Positions 44,136 through 54,279 of a stretch of DNA of 64,000 nucleotides are shown piece after piece. The notes beneath the pieces were generated by a model. The model made no database searches. It saw only the letters and a list, made by a program, of their open reading frames with translations, and was not told the DNA's origin. The stretch comes from Lachnospiraceae bacterium UBA7086. Lineage in GTDB: Bacteria > Bacillota > Clostridia > Lachnospirales > Lachnospiraceae. The stretch covers positions 3,208 to 67,207 of the forward strand of contig DKZA01000043.1 in assembly GCA_002492525.1 (NCBI GenBank), given 5' to 3'. Both the position numbers and the translations under genes were made by a program. How positions within the stretch are numbered: position 1 is the stretch's first letter; the number at the start of each line of letters is the position of its first letter.

Positions 44136-45635
44136 TCATGCATCCTCCGCCCAGGCAAGCGCACATCTAACGGCACGCTTCCATCCCTTCATCAGCTGCT
44201 TTCTGGTTTCCTCTTCCATAGACACATCAAATCTTCTCCCCAGCTGCCAGTTGGCACAGATTTCCTTTTCATCCTTCCAATAGCCCACTGAAAGGCCCGC
44301 CAGATAAGCCGCTCCCAATGCCGTCGTCTCGATACAGCTCGGCCGGTACACTGCCTGTCCCGTAATATCTGCCTGAAACTGCATCAGAAAATCGTTGGCG
44401 CTGGCACCGCCATCCACTTTCAGTTCTCCGAGCGGAATCCCCGCATCTTCCTCCATAGCCTTTAATACGTCCATGGACTGGTACGCAATGGACTCTAACA
44501 CGGCTCTCACGAAGTGTTCTTTCTGACACCCTCTGGTGATACCCACTACAGTACCTCTTGCATAAGGATTCCAATAGGGGGTACCCATACCCACAAAAGC
44601 AGGCACCACATAAACGCCATTGGTATCCGGCACCCGCATGGCATACTTTTCAGAGTGCTGCGATATCTTCATCATCCGCATCTCATCCCGCATCCACTGC
44701 ACTGCCGCTCCCGCCACAAACACGCTGCCCTCCAACGCATACTCCGGCCTATCGGAATTTCCTGCAGCAATCGTGGTCAAAAGACCGCTCTTACTTGCAA
44801 TCGCATCCTGTCCTGTATTCATCAGAAGAAAGCACCCGGTTCCATAAGTATTCTTTACCTGCCCCGGCTCAAAACAGCACTGTCCGAAAAGTGCCGCCTG
44901 CTGGTCTCCTGCTGCTCCCGCAATCGGGATTGGTGCGCCGAAAATACTGCTCTCACTCATGCCAAACACCGTGCCTGAGGGTTTTACCTCTGGCAGCATC
45001 TGGCGCGGAATCCGTAAGATAGAAAGCAATTCCTCATCCCACTCCAGCGTATGGATGTTGTAGAGCATGGTGCGGGAAGCGTTGGTATAATCCGTCACAT
45101 GGGCGGCACCCTTCATCAGATTCCAGATCAACCAGGTATCCACCGTGCCGAACAACAATTCACCACGCTCGGCCCTCTTCCTGGCGCCTTCCACATGGTC
45201 TAAAATCCAGGCAATCTTACTCCCCGAGAAATAGGCATCCGGTACAAGCCCTGTTTTGGCCTGTATCATCTCCGTATAACCCTGACTTTTCAATCCGTCA
45301 ATATATGCCGCCGTTCTCCGGCACTGCCATACGATTGCATTGTACACCGGCTCACCGGTCTCCTTATCCCACACAATGGTGGTCTCCCGCTGGTTCGTGA
45401 TTCCGATTCCCGCAATCTGGGACGCGCCCACGCCGATATTGGCCATGGCCTCGATCGCCACCGCAAGCTGAGATGCCCAGATTTCCCGGGGATTGTGTTC
45501 CACCCACCCGGCCTGGGGATAAATCTGCGTAAATTCTTTCTGGGCCATGCTGCAGATACTGCCCTTCTGATCAAACAAAATGCAACGGGAACTGGTAGTC
45601 CCCTGATCTAGCGCCATAATATATTGTCTCATCAT
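44136..45635 (-). CDS. glpK: Glycerol kinase
   Basis: A 499-residue FGGY kinase that makes sn-glycerol-3-phosphate. It begins YIMALDQGTTSSRCILFDQ and carries GITNQRETTIVWDKETGEPVYNAIVWQ and GTGCFLLMNTG. Neither glpF nor glpD is adjacent. The alpha-galactosidase gene follows after 58 bases. One possible link is galactosylglycerol breakdown, which would yield galactose and glycerol; this is speculation from proximity. GTGAGG precedes the start. Confidence 0.95.
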   Translation of the reverse strand: MMRQYIMALDQGTTSSRCILFDQKGSICSMAQKEFTQIYPQAGWVEHNPREIWASQLAVAIEAMANIGVGASQIAGIGITNQRETTIVWDKETGEPVYNAIVWQCRRTAAYIDGLKSQGYTEMIQAKTGLVPDAYFSGSKIAWILDHVEGARKRAERGELLFGTVDTWLIWNLMKGAAHVTDYTNASRTMLYNIHTLEWDEELLSILRIPRQMLPEVKPSGTVFGMSESSIFGAPIPIAGAAGDQQAALFGQCCFEPGQVKNTYGTGCFLLMNTGQDAIASKSGLLTTIAAGNSDRPEYALEGSVFVAGAAVQWMRDEMRMMKISQHSEKYAMRVPDTNGVYVVPAFVGMGTPYWNPYARGTVVGITRGCQKEHFVRAVLESIAYQSMDVLKAMEEDAGIPLGELKVDGGASANDFLMQFQADITGQAVYRPSCIETTALGAAYLAGLSVGYWKDEKEICANWQLGRRFDVSMEEETRKQLMKGWKRAVRCALAWAEDA

Positions 45636-45836
45636 TACCTCACTTCTGCACCGTTCTTATCCGATACTAAGACAGCACGTGAAACCCGGCACAACAATTT
45701 TATTAAGTATATAATATCCGACCGCGGTTCGTCTATAGCTATCCCTCTTTGTTATACTAAATATTTTTCTCTTCCATATTTTTAGAAACATGCTACAATA
45801 GAGGAACATGATATTTAATCTAAAAAGGAGCCCTAA

Positions 45837-46796
45837 ATGAGTATCTTAGTTGTATTACAACAAATGATCATTATCTTCATCCTGATTGGAATCGGAATGG
45901 TTCTATACCGACGTAAAATGTTATCGGAAGAAACCTCCAAACAGATTTCCGGCATTATCATCAATGTCACCAATCCGGCTCTTTTAATCTGCTCTGCCTT
46001 TGAGGAGGGCCCCAAAGTATCCCTGCGCGAACTCGGTATTGCCGCAGCCGCTTATGCCGTGGTATTTGCAATCCTGATCGCCGTAGGTTTTTTAATCCCC
46101 TATCTCCTTGGCGAGCCAAAGAAACTCCACTATGCCTATCAGATGCTGACCGTTTTTGGCAATGTAGGCTTTATCGGTATCCCTCTGGCTTCTGCAGTAC
46201 TTGGCAGTAAATCCTTGATTTTTGTCTCCATCTTTAACCTGTTGTTCAACCTCCTGATTTATACCTTCGGCATGTCCATGTTGCAAAAGGCCGCTCTCAG
46301 ACAAGCCAGGGAGAACGGATCTGTTTTGGAAAATACCTTGACATCCGGCCGTCTGCAGAAGTTTGTCAATGCCGGTACCATTTCCGCCGCAGTTACCATC
46401 CTGTTTTATCTGGGTGATTTCCGGGTACCCGTTATCCTGTCGTCCACGCTCTCTTATGCCGGACGCGCCACCACACTCTTGTCCATGCTGGTTCTTGGCG
46501 TATCCGTTGCGCAGATGGCGCCCAGAGATATTTTCTCACATCCAAAGCTCTATGCCTTTACCTTGCTTCGACAAATCCTGGTGCCTATCGGCTGCGTCCT
46601 GCTTATGCGGAAATGGATCGACAATACGTTAATCATAAACACCATGCTTCTGATGGTTGCCGTCCCGTCCGCCAACATGCCTCTCATGATTGCCAAACAA
46701 ATGGATATGGACACAGAATCTATCTCACAAGGTATCATCCTTACCACTATCTTAAGTCTTGTGACGGTACCGGTGGCCTGTCTGTTTTTGACATGA
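45837..46796 (+). CDS. AEC family transporter
   Basis: 319 residues with about ten membrane helices, matching the auxin efflux carrier/AEC family (MVLYRRKMLSEETSKQISGIIINVTNPALL near the start, GFIGIPLASAVLGSKSLI in the middle). Bacterial members carry malonate, malate or similar organic anions, or are of unknown substrate. It stands alone, AAAAGGAG before the ATG. It is divergent from glpK. Confidence 0.85.
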   Translation: MSILVVLQQMIIIFILIGIGMVLYRRKMLSEETSKQISGIIINVTNPALLICSAFEEGPKVSLRELGIAAAAYAVVFAILIAVGFLIPYLLGEPKKLHYAYQMLTVFGNVGFIGIPLASAVLGSKSLIFVSIFNLLFNLLIYTFGMSMLQKAALRQARENGSVLENTLTSGRLQKFVNAGTISAAVTILFYLGDFRVPVILSSTLSYAGRATTLLSMLVLGVSVAQMAPRDIFSHPKLYAFTLLRQILVPIGCVLLMRKWIDNTLIINTMLLMVAVPSANMPLMIAKQMDMDTESISQGIILTTILSLVTVPVACLFLT

Positions 46797-46874
46797 TAAA
46801 AACTGCACATATATCCCGAACAATTTCACTTTTATCGTCATAAAATAGAGTAAAACCACATAGGATATTAAGTT

Positions 46875-47783
46875 ATGTATTATTTACTCTTTGCCCTACT
46901 GCTCGCAGCCCTTCTTGGCTGTATCTTCTTTCACTGCCGCAGGAAAAAAATCATCTGTAAAATCAACACCATGGACTGCTGTGCCAAATGTTCTCTTGTG
47001 GATGAACTGGTAAACCCCTTCGGCTACTGTTTTCACTGTGACAGCGGTATCTTCTCTACCACAACAGACGCCTGGCAAAAACAAGCCGGGTACACCTACC
47101 TCTATGACTATATGGCTCCTCGTTTCCAGATGGTCTTTGATGCGCTTCCCGTCTACTTTGATTATCGCGGCAGGACCTGGCTGATTGAATTGTGGAAAGG
47201 CCAGTACGGTATCAATACCGGTGCTGAAATCGGTATTTATCATACGGATGGTATCGTTCCTGAACAAGATTACAAAAGTACCTGGTTCTCCTGTGCCGAA
47301 GAAAACGAAATGCTGGACTGCTCCTTCCTGCTGTGCAACGAAGGAAATGACTGTATCCGCAACTGCGGACGCCACTGGTGGCTCACCGCCTTTCTGGTGG
47401 GCTGCTTTTCCAGACCTTCTTCCCTCTCCCTGGAAGTAAATATCGGCTTCCCTAACAGAGAAATGCTCTCCGCCTTTGTAGATGGTCTTACGCGGGCCGG
47501 CTATCGAGAAGATTCTATCTGCGTCAAAGGGCTCAGTGTATGCTTTGTCTTCTGCAAAAACACCGCAGAAAGATACAATCTGTTCACACGGTTCTGGCGC
47601 CGCTTCTCCCAATGGAAAAACAAGATATTCTGCAGACTTTATCTATGGGTCACCAGACCTTTCTATTGTACGGAAGATCGAATCCTGTATCTGTATTACT
47701 ATATCCCGGTTGCTTTCCGAAAGCTTCTCAGACTGCGCCGCTTTCACAAACGCTGTCATAAACGCCACTGTAAGGAGTATTGA
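46875..47783 (+). CDS. DUF4474-like membrane-anchored protein
   Basis: 302 residues: an N-terminal helix (about 2-18), Cys-rich segments (MDCCAKCSLVDELVNPFGYCFHCDSGIF), then a globular region (LPVYFDYRGRTWLIELWKGQYGINTGAEIGIY) typical of the DUF4474 group as I remember it, and a basic C-terminus. The many Cys residues suggest a metal or disulfide centre. It is followed two bases later by a metallophosphoesterase gene, so the two are translated together. The function is unknown. Confidence 0.65.
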   Translation: MYYLLFALLLAALLGCIFFHCRRKKIICKINTMDCCAKCSLVDELVNPFGYCFHCDSGIFSTTTDAWQKQAGYTYLYDYMAPRFQMVFDALPVYFDYRGRTWLIELWKGQYGINTGAEIGIYHTDGIVPEQDYKSTWFSCAEENEMLDCSFLLCNEGNDCIRNCGRHWWLTAFLVGCFSRPSSLSLEVNIGFPNREMLSAFVDGLTRAGYREDSICVKGLSVCFVFCKNTAERYNLFTRFWRRFSQWKNKIFCRLYLWVTRPFYCTEDRILYLYYYIPVAFRKLLRLRRFHKRCHKRHCKEY

Positions 47784-47785
47784 TC

Positions 47786-48640
47786 ATGAGTGCCTCTTCT
47801 CGTCTTAACCGTGCTTTTCAAAACGCCCCTCTGCTACCCTTCTCCAACCGCTCCCGCTATGTTCTGATGAGTGACTGTCACAGAGGCATCGGTAATTCTG
47901 CCGACAATTTCCTCAAAAACCAGCACCTGTATTTTGCTGCGCTGGAACATTATTATCGACAAGGATTTACCTATATCGAACTGGGAGACGGAGACGAACT
48001 GTGGGAAAACCGGAGTATGAGAAATATCCTTGACATCCACAGCAACGTTTTCTGGCTTTTTGACCAATTTCATCAGCAGAATCGTCTGTATCTGCTCTAT
48101 GGCAACCATGATATTGTCAAAAGAAAAAAGAGAGTGCAGTCTCTCTTTCCCGCGTTTCCTTTTTATGAAGGCATTATCCTTACCACAGACCTGTTGCCCG
48201 GCAACAGGTCGCGTGTTTCTCTTTATCTGACTCACGGACATCAGGCCAGTCTGCTAAACTCCACATTCTGGCCTGTTTCCCGCTTCCTTGTCCGGTATCT
48301 CTGGAGTCCTCTGGAAAATCTGGGCGTCCTGGATCCCACCAGTGCCGCCAAGAACTATCACACCAAAAACAAATGTGAAAACCGTTTAAACCAATGGGCT
48401 GAAAAAAACCACCACATCCTGATCACCGGCCACACCCACCGTCCTGCCCTGCCCACAATGCCTGCCAGTTATTATAACACCGGAAGCTGCGTCCATCCCC
48501 GATGTATTACCTGTATCGAAATAGAAAAGCAGACTATGACATTGGTGAAATGGAGCATGAACGCCCGGGCTGACAGCACTCTCTATGTGGCCAGAGAAAT
48601 ACTCTCAGGACCAGTCTCTCTCGACAGCCGCCCTTTCTGA
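47786..48640 (+). CDS. Calcineurin-like metallophosphoesterase
   Basis: 284 residues with the five metal motifs in order: MSDCHRG, GDGDELWEN, YGNHDIV, LTHGHQ and TGHTHRP. The pattern is close to the LpxH/UDP-diacylglucosamine pyrophosphatase branch, but Gram-positive Clostridia do not make lipid A, so the substrate differs. ATG 47786 follows AAGGAG and lies two bases after the DUF4474 stop. It converges on pykF with a gap of only seven bases and no terminator hairpin seen. Confidence 0.85.
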   Translation: MSASSRLNRAFQNAPLLPFSNRSRYVLMSDCHRGIGNSADNFLKNQHLYFAALEHYYRQGFTYIELGDGDELWENRSMRNILDIHSNVFWLFDQFHQQNRLYLLYGNHDIVKRKKRVQSLFPAFPFYEGIILTTDLLPGNRSRVSLYLTHGHQASLLNSTFWPVSRFLVRYLWSPLENLGVLDPTSAAKNYHTKNKCENRLNQWAEKNHHILITGHTHRPALPTMPASYYNTGSCVHPRCITCIEIEKQTMTLVKWSMNARADSTLYVAREILSGPVSLDSRPF

Positions 48641-48647
48641 CATCGCA

Positions 48648-50063
48648 TTACACAATCTGTACTTTGATCATATTGGTGGTGCCGGAACACCCAATCGGCA
48701 CCCCGGAAGTAATAACCGTCAGATCCCCTGTCTTTAACAGGCCCTTTTTTTCGGCAGCTGCAATTGCCTTATCAAAAAGCCCATATGCTTCTTTTTCTTC
48801 TTTGATCACAAGCGGCGTCACACCCCAGGTCAGAGAAAGCTGTCTGCACACCTTCTCTGTAGTGGCACAGCTTATAATATCGCTTTTGGGGCGATAGCTG
48901 GATACCATTCTGGCCGACCTGCCGGATTTGGTAACTGTCACAATGGCGGTAGCATTTAAATCCAGTGCCGTCGTACAGGTAGCATGACAGATGGCATCCG
49001 TAATATCCGGATTTGCCTCCCGCTCAAACAAGAAGAATCTTTTACGATAGTCCACATCCTGCTCGGTGCGCTCCGCAATCCGCACCATTGTCCTGACTGC
49101 CTCCACCGGATATGCCCCTGCTGCCGTCTCTCCAGAAAGCATAATGGCACTGGTCCCGTCGTAGACTGCATTGGCAATATCCGTAGCTTCCGCCCGGGTA
49201 GGTCTTGGATTCTTAATCATGGATTCCAACATCTGCGTGGCAGTGATGACCTGCTTGCCTGCACGATATACTTTCTTGATGATCTTCTTCTGGATTACCG
49301 GAACATCCTCATAAGGAATTTCTACCCCCATATCGCCGCGGGCCACCATAATACCATCCGACACCGCAATAATATCATCAATATTGGCTACCCCCTGGGC
49401 GTTCTCTATCTTGGAGATAATCTTGATGTCTTCACCGCCGTTTTTCTCAAGCAGTTTGCGAAGCTGTAGAATATCCTCCTTCTTCTGCACAAAAGATGCC
49501 GCGATGAAGTCTACATCCTGTGCAATCCCAAATAAGATATCTTCTCTATCCTTGTCACTGATATAGGGCATAGACAAATCAACATCCGGCACATTGACAC
49601 CCTTGTGATTGGAAACTGCGCCGCCGTTTATCACCCGGCAGACAATATCATTCCTATCTACCTTCTCCACCTTCATCTCAATCAGGCCGTCATCGATCAG
49701 TACCCGCATCCCCACCTCCAGATCTTCATAGAGGCGGCTGTATGTGACACTCACCTTATCCTTCGTACCCTCCACTTCATCTGCAGTCAGTGTGAAAAGC
49801 TGTCCCTCTTCCAACACAACTTTTCCATCCTTAAAGTTTTTCACACGAACTTCCGGTCCTTTGGTATCAAGCAGGATTGCCACCGGCTTTCCTACTTCTT
49901 TACGAAGTTTTTTTACCATATCCATTCTTTTCTTATGATCCTCATAAGTTCCGTGAGAAAAATTGCATCTGGCAACATTCATGCCTGCCAGCATCATCTG
50001 TCTTAATACTTCCTCATTGTCCGTGGACGGCCCCAATGTACACACAATCTTAGTTTTACGCAT
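48648..50063 (-). CDS. pyk: Pyruvate kinase
   Basis: 471 residues. It begins RKTKIVCTLGPSTDNEEVLRQMM, with the active-site Lys region KIENAQGVANIDDII, MVARGDMGVEIPYEDVP and MLESMIKNPRPTRAE. It makes pyruvate and ATP from phosphoenolpyruvate. It lacks the extra C-terminal PEP-utiliser domain found in Bacillus and many Clostridia enzymes. ATG 50063 follows GGAGGCGGGG. Confidence 0.96.
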   Translation of the reverse strand: MRKTKIVCTLGPSTDNEEVLRQMMLAGMNVARCNFSHGTYEDHKKRMDMVKKLRKEVGKPVAILLDTKGPEVRVKNFKDGKVVLEEGQLFTLTADEVEGTKDKVSVTYSRLYEDLEVGMRVLIDDGLIEMKVEKVDRNDIVCRVINGGAVSNHKGVNVPDVDLSMPYISDKDREDILFGIAQDVDFIAASFVQKKEDILQLRKLLEKNGGEDIKIISKIENAQGVANIDDIIAVSDGIMVARGDMGVEIPYEDVPVIQKKIIKKVYRAGKQVITATQMLESMIKNPRPTRAEATDIANAVYDGTSAIMLSGETAAGAYPVEAVRTMVRIAERTEQDVDYRKRFFLFEREANPDITDAICHATCTTALDLNATAIVTVTKSGRSARMVSSYRPKSDIISCATTEKVCRQLSLTWGVTPLVIKEEKEAYGLFDKAIAAAEKKGLLKTGDLTVITSGVPIGCSGTTNMIKVQIV

Positions 50064-50208
50064 CCCCGCCTCCATTCTCCGGTCTTTCGCCGAATTTATA
50101 TTCCATCTTATTATTCTGAACCAAAAAACGCTTCTTTAGTACAAAATTATGTTTCTATCATATCATATATATTCTTCAGGAGACAACCAGATACCCGTAT
50201 TTTATCAT

Positions 50209-50244
50209 ACGGCAAAAAGGACAGATTCATAATCTGCCCTTTTT
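50209..50244 (-). terminator. Terminator of the lacZ operon
   Basis: A 14-bp stem (AAAAAGGGCAGATT with AATCTGTCCTTTTT on the minus strand, one wobble) with a 3-base loop, starting seven bases after the lacZ stop. Confidence 0.85.
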
Positions 50245-50251
50245 AACACTA

Positions 50252-53200
50252 TCAAATTCCACAAAATGTAAAACTGAACTCGATCTTTTTACTCACATCA
50301 ATGTGGTACTCCGGATGGACGGGTGCACCCCAGCTGTTATCGCCGCCCACGCCCATCTGCTGCCTGGAAACACGCACCACCGTATAATGCACTTTAGGAA
50401 GCTCGTATGGATGTTTTGCGTTCTCAATCTCATGCGGCGTGTAGGGAAGCGCCGAGAAATTTAAGTTTTCCCCAGTGAACAAAATTCCGCGCCCTTGTCT
50501 GTCCGTCACTTTAGCATAACGAACATCGGTCTTGTTGCCACACTCCTGAGGAACCAGATAAGCCGCCATATTATCCTCCACTTTGTTGCGGTAGATACCC
50601 AGTTTGGCTCCCTGTTTGCGGTCTTCATACGTCTCTTCAGGCCCGTTGCCATACCACTCCAGGCGGTCATAATCGGCATTAAATTTGAATATTACGCCAA
50701 ACTCTGGCATATCCGGCAATCCTTCCACCGGATCGTAAGAGAGTGTTGTCTGGACCCGTCCGTCACCATATACTTTATAGGACAATCGGCACCCTGCCGC
50801 CGGCGTGGTCTGAAGATCATAAAGAAATGTCACACTGACATAATCTTTCTCTTCCCGGACGATTGGATTCTCCCAGGCCTCGCCCGGCACATCAAGCTTC
50901 TTACCCACCCCTTTACAGGTTGCATACATACTGGCAAGTTTCCACTGTCCCTGCCTGCCTGTCATATTATTACCCATGTCATTATCGGTAGGTGCACGCC
51001 AGAAATTTGGCCGGGGTATTTCCTCGATCAACTCTCTGCCTGCATAACGGTAGGACACAAGCCCTCCCGCAAGTTCTGAAAACAGCACCTCAAAATTCTC
51101 ACCACGCACGCCAAAATTGTCATTGCCGCGGATCAGTATATAAGATTTTTCTTTTTCTTTGGTTTTCTCTGTAATTTTTGCAATTACCGCTTGTCCAAAG
51201 GCAATCTCATAGCCTTCCCTGGCCCAGAGTGTATCCTGTTTTAATAAAAAGGAAATCGTAACCGCATACTCTCCCGGTTCTTCAGGTACCGCAAAAGGCA
51301 TAGGAAAGCTGAGCCGGCTTTCAGGCGCCACACAGATTCCGGCAAGTTCTTTCTCTTCCATGACTACACCATCGCACAGAAGCTGTGCCGCACACCGAAA
51401 AACGTCCGTGGAGACAAACAAGTTCTTATTCCACACCGTAAACTCTTTTACTCCCACTGTCACAGAAATATTCTGATAGTTATATTTTACTTCCTGCATT
51501 TTAGGAGATGCCTCACGTTCGCCGCCGTAGGCAATACCGTTGCCGCTGAAATTATAGTCTGTAGGCCGCTCCCCGAAATCACCGCCATAAGCCTGGAACC
51601 ATTCGCCGTAACGATCTTTTTTATAGAGAGACTGGTCAATATAATCCCAGATAAAACCACCCTGATACCCGGAGTTCTCCTGATCTGCCAATTCCGTATA
51701 TTTATGCATCGCTCCACAGGAATTGCCCATAGCATGCGTGTACTCACAGCAGATAAAGGGCTTTCCATCCCCGTTTGCAAGATATTCCTCAATATCTTCC
51801 ACCGTAGCATACATACGGCTTTCCATGTCCGAAGAATCATTATAACTTCTGTCATTAAAGACGCCTTCATAATGTACCAGTCTCGTATCATCCAGTCTGC
51901 GCAGCAGCCGGGACATCTCATACAGTACCAGGCCGCCATAGGACTCATTGCCCAGCGACCAGATCAGTATCGCCGGATGATTCTTATCCCGCTGATAACA
52001 GGAATTGATGCGGTCAAACATCATCTCTTTCCATTCCGGCTTATCCTTCGGCACAACAAAGGATAAATCCTTCTTTCCCTTTAAATAAGCCGTCCATGTG
52101 CCATGGGATTCCAGATTGTTCTCCGCGATCATATATAGCCCATAACGATCACAAAGCTCGTAAAGTCTCTCATCATCCGGATAATGACTGGTACGGATAG
52201 CATTGATATTATTGCGCTTCATCGTCACAATATCCTTGACCATTTCTTTGTAAGAGACATGTCGACCGGAAACAGAGCTGAAATCATGCCTGTTGGTACC
52301 CTTAAACACAATACGTTTTCCATTTAACAGCATCCTGTTATCCTTCATCTCAAATTTCCGAAATCCTACAGGCTGTAGAAGGTATTCACAAGGATTACCT
52401 CCCTTATCCACCATTTCTATCTCCAGATCATATAAATAAGGATCCTCTGCACTCCAAAGCCTTGGTCTGTGAATCATCGCCGCAAACACCATGGAAGCAG
52501 CCCCCGTCTTTTCCTCCTCCCAGAGTATTTTCTCCCGATCCCGCAGTCGGATTCTTACCGTACCGCTGCCGGAGAATCTGCACTTTACAGATAATTGCGC
52601 CCGTTCAAAATCATCTTCTTCAAACAACGTCCTGACACTGAGATCCTCCATATGCGCACTGGGAACCGCATATAGATATACATCCCGATAAATGCCGGAA
52701 AAACGGAAGAAATCCTGATCCTCACACCAGCTTGAAGCAGTCCATTTAAACACCTGTACCGCCAGTTTATTTTCCCCTTCACGCAGATATGGCGTCAGAT
52801 TAAATTCCGATGCCGTAAAGCTGTCCTCACTGTAACCCACATAGAATCCGTTCAGCCACAGCGCCATACCGCTTTCTGCTCCCTCAAAAGCTATACGGAC
52901 TTCTTTTCCCTTCATAGATTCTGGAAGCTCAAAATATTTCACATAACTGGCAACCGGATTAAATCTCTCGGGTATCTGGCCCGGCTCAATCTCTTCCCTT
53001 CCGTCCCATGGATACTGCGTATTGACATACTGCGGAATATCATATCCCTCCATTTGGATATGCGCCGGCACTCGAATATCCTCCCAGCATCTGCAGTCAT
53101 ACGCATCTTTCTCAAATCCGTCTATGGCAGAATTGATATTGACGGCGTAAGAAAACTTCCAAACTCCATTCAATGATTTAATCAGAGAGCTCTGCCGACG

Positions 53201-53308
53201 CATATATTCCTTTTTGTTCCTGTAAATTCTTTGTGCAGAATGTGCCGGAAGCACATTTTCTTTAAAAAACTGTGGATCCTTTACTTTATTGTAGTCAAAT
53301 TGTGCCAT
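50252..53308 (-). CDS. lacZ: Beta-galactosidase, GH2 (LacZ type)
   Basis: 1018 residues, full five-domain LacZ length. Acid/base Glu is in ILIWSLGNESYGG (about residue 455), the nucleophile Glu in PFICCEYTHAMGNSCG (about 525), with ENNLESHGTW before them; the C-terminal small-chain domain includes DNDMGNNMTGRQGQW. No signal peptide. It hydrolyses lactose or other beta-galactosides brought in by the adjacent importer. It is separated from the second permease by 164 bases, which contain a hairpin (AAGGTGTC with GGCACCTT, about 53370-53425). Confidence 0.96.
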   Translation of the reverse strand: MAQFDYNKVKDPQFFKENVLPAHSAQRIYRNKKEYMRRQSSLIKSLNGVWKFSYAVNINSAIDGFEKDAYDCRCWEDIRVPAHIQMEGYDIPQYVNTQYPWDGREEIEPGQIPERFNPVASYVKYFELPESMKGKEVRIAFEGAESGMALWLNGFYVGYSEDSFTASEFNLTPYLREGENKLAVQVFKWTASSWCEDQDFFRFSGIYRDVYLYAVPSAHMEDLSVRTLFEEDDFERAQLSVKCRFSGSGTVRIRLRDREKILWEEEKTGAASMVFAAMIHRPRLWSAEDPYLYDLEIEMVDKGGNPCEYLLQPVGFRKFEMKDNRMLLNGKRIVFKGTNRHDFSSVSGRHVSYKEMVKDIVTMKRNNINAIRTSHYPDDERLYELCDRYGLYMIAENNLESHGTWTAYLKGKKDLSFVVPKDKPEWKEMMFDRINSCYQRDKNHPAILIWSLGNESYGGLVLYEMSRLLRRLDDTRLVHYEGVFNDRSYNDSSDMESRMYATVEDIEEYLANGDGKPFICCEYTHAMGNSCGAMHKYTELADQENSGYQGGFIWDYIDQSLYKKDRYGEWFQAYGGDFGERPTDYNFSGNGIAYGGEREASPKMQEVKYNYQNISVTVGVKEFTVWNKNLFVSTDVFRCAAQLLCDGVVMEEKELAGICVAPESRLSFPMPFAVPEEPGEYAVTISFLLKQDTLWAREGYEIAFGQAVIAKITEKTKEKEKSYILIRGNDNFGVRGENFEVLFSELAGGLVSYRYAGRELIEEIPRPNFWRAPTDNDMGNNMTGRQGQWKLASMYATCKGVGKKLDVPGEAWENPIVREEKDYVSVTFLYDLQTTPAAGCRLSYKVYGDGRVQTTLSYDPVEGLPDMPEFGVIFKFNADYDRLEWYGNGPEETYEDRKQGAKLGIYRNKVEDNMAAYLVPQECGNKTDVRYAKVTDRQGRGILFTGENLNFSALPYTPHEIENAKHPYELPKVHYTVVRVSRQQMGVGGDNSWGAPVHPEYHIDVSKKIEFSFTFCGI

Positions 53309-53472
53309 ACGCTAGCAACACTCCTTTCCCTCATTTTATGATACTCCCTCATATTAAGTCTGGCAAACGTATATAACAAAGGTGCCAAAAACATCTCAAA
53401 ATCCAGATATTCCTGACACCTTAAAGTTACCAAATCATCCTATCGAACAGATATATTCTATTATAATATCCG

Positions 53473-54279
53473 TTATTTCACAGCACCCGTAATACCTTCT
53501 GCGAAAGCGTTCTGCAAACAGAAGAATACGATTGCGGTAGGCAGGGTACAGATTAGTACCGCTAACATCAGCATACCATAATCTGTTACATAACCCTGTG
53601 TCAGATTGGCAACTACCATCGGCATTGTCTGACTGGTCGCATCCGTCATAATTACCTTCGGCCACAGATAACTGTTCCAGGCGTTCATAAAAGTAATCGT
53701 CATAGCCGCCGCGTAAGTAGAACGCATAGTCGGTATAAACATCTGGAAAAAGATGCGAATTTCGGACAAACCGTCGATCCTGGCCGCCTCCATGATATCA
53801 TGCGGGAAGGATCTGGCACTTTGCCGAAACATCATGATCAAAAACGGTGTGGAGACCGTAGGCAGGATAAATCCGATCGTGGTATTCAGCCAGCCTGCCG
53901 TGGAAAACATCTGGAACAAAGGAATCATCGTTGCCACGAAAGGAACCATCATTGCCAGAAGAATGATGCTCATAACCGTGTCTTTTGCCTTATCATGATA
54001 AATCTCAAATCCATATCCTGCAAGAGAACTGACAATCAAAGATACCACTGTCAGAATGATTGCGTACTTGAAAGAATTACCAAGCGCTCTTCCCACATTC
54101 TGGTTTGCCAGAAGGTTCTTCAGGTTCTCAAAGAAATAGCCGCCCGGAATCAGCCGCCCGGCAACCACCTCCGCACTCTTGTTTGTTGCCGCACTCAGCA
54201 TCCAGTACAGCGGAAATACAGAGATAAAGGATACAATACACAAAAACAGATACATACCGAATTTTTTGCCTTTAGTCAC
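53473..54279 (-). CDS. ABC sugar permease, MalG/LacG type (locus 2)
   Basis: 268 residues, six membrane helices, with the contact loop EAARIDGLSEIRIFFQMFIPTMRS. The start is uncertain: GTG 54279 (after GGGTGAT) or GTG 54288; both overlap the end of the first permease. Pair with the upstream MalF-type gene. Again no ATPase gene is present in the cluster. Confidence 0.9.
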   Translation of the reverse strand: MTKGKKFGMYLFLCIVSFISVFPLYWMLSAATNKSAEVVAGRLIPGGYFFENLKNLLANQNVGRALGNSFKYAIILTVVSLIVSSLAGYGFEIYHDKAKDTVMSIILLAMMVPFVATMIPLFQMFSTAGWLNTTIGFILPTVSTPFLIMMFRQSARSFPHDIMEAARIDGLSEIRIFFQMFIPTMRSTYAAAMTITFMNAWNSYLWPKVIMTDATSQTMPMVVANLTQGYVTDYGMLMLAVLICTLPTAIVFFCLQNAFAEGITGAVK

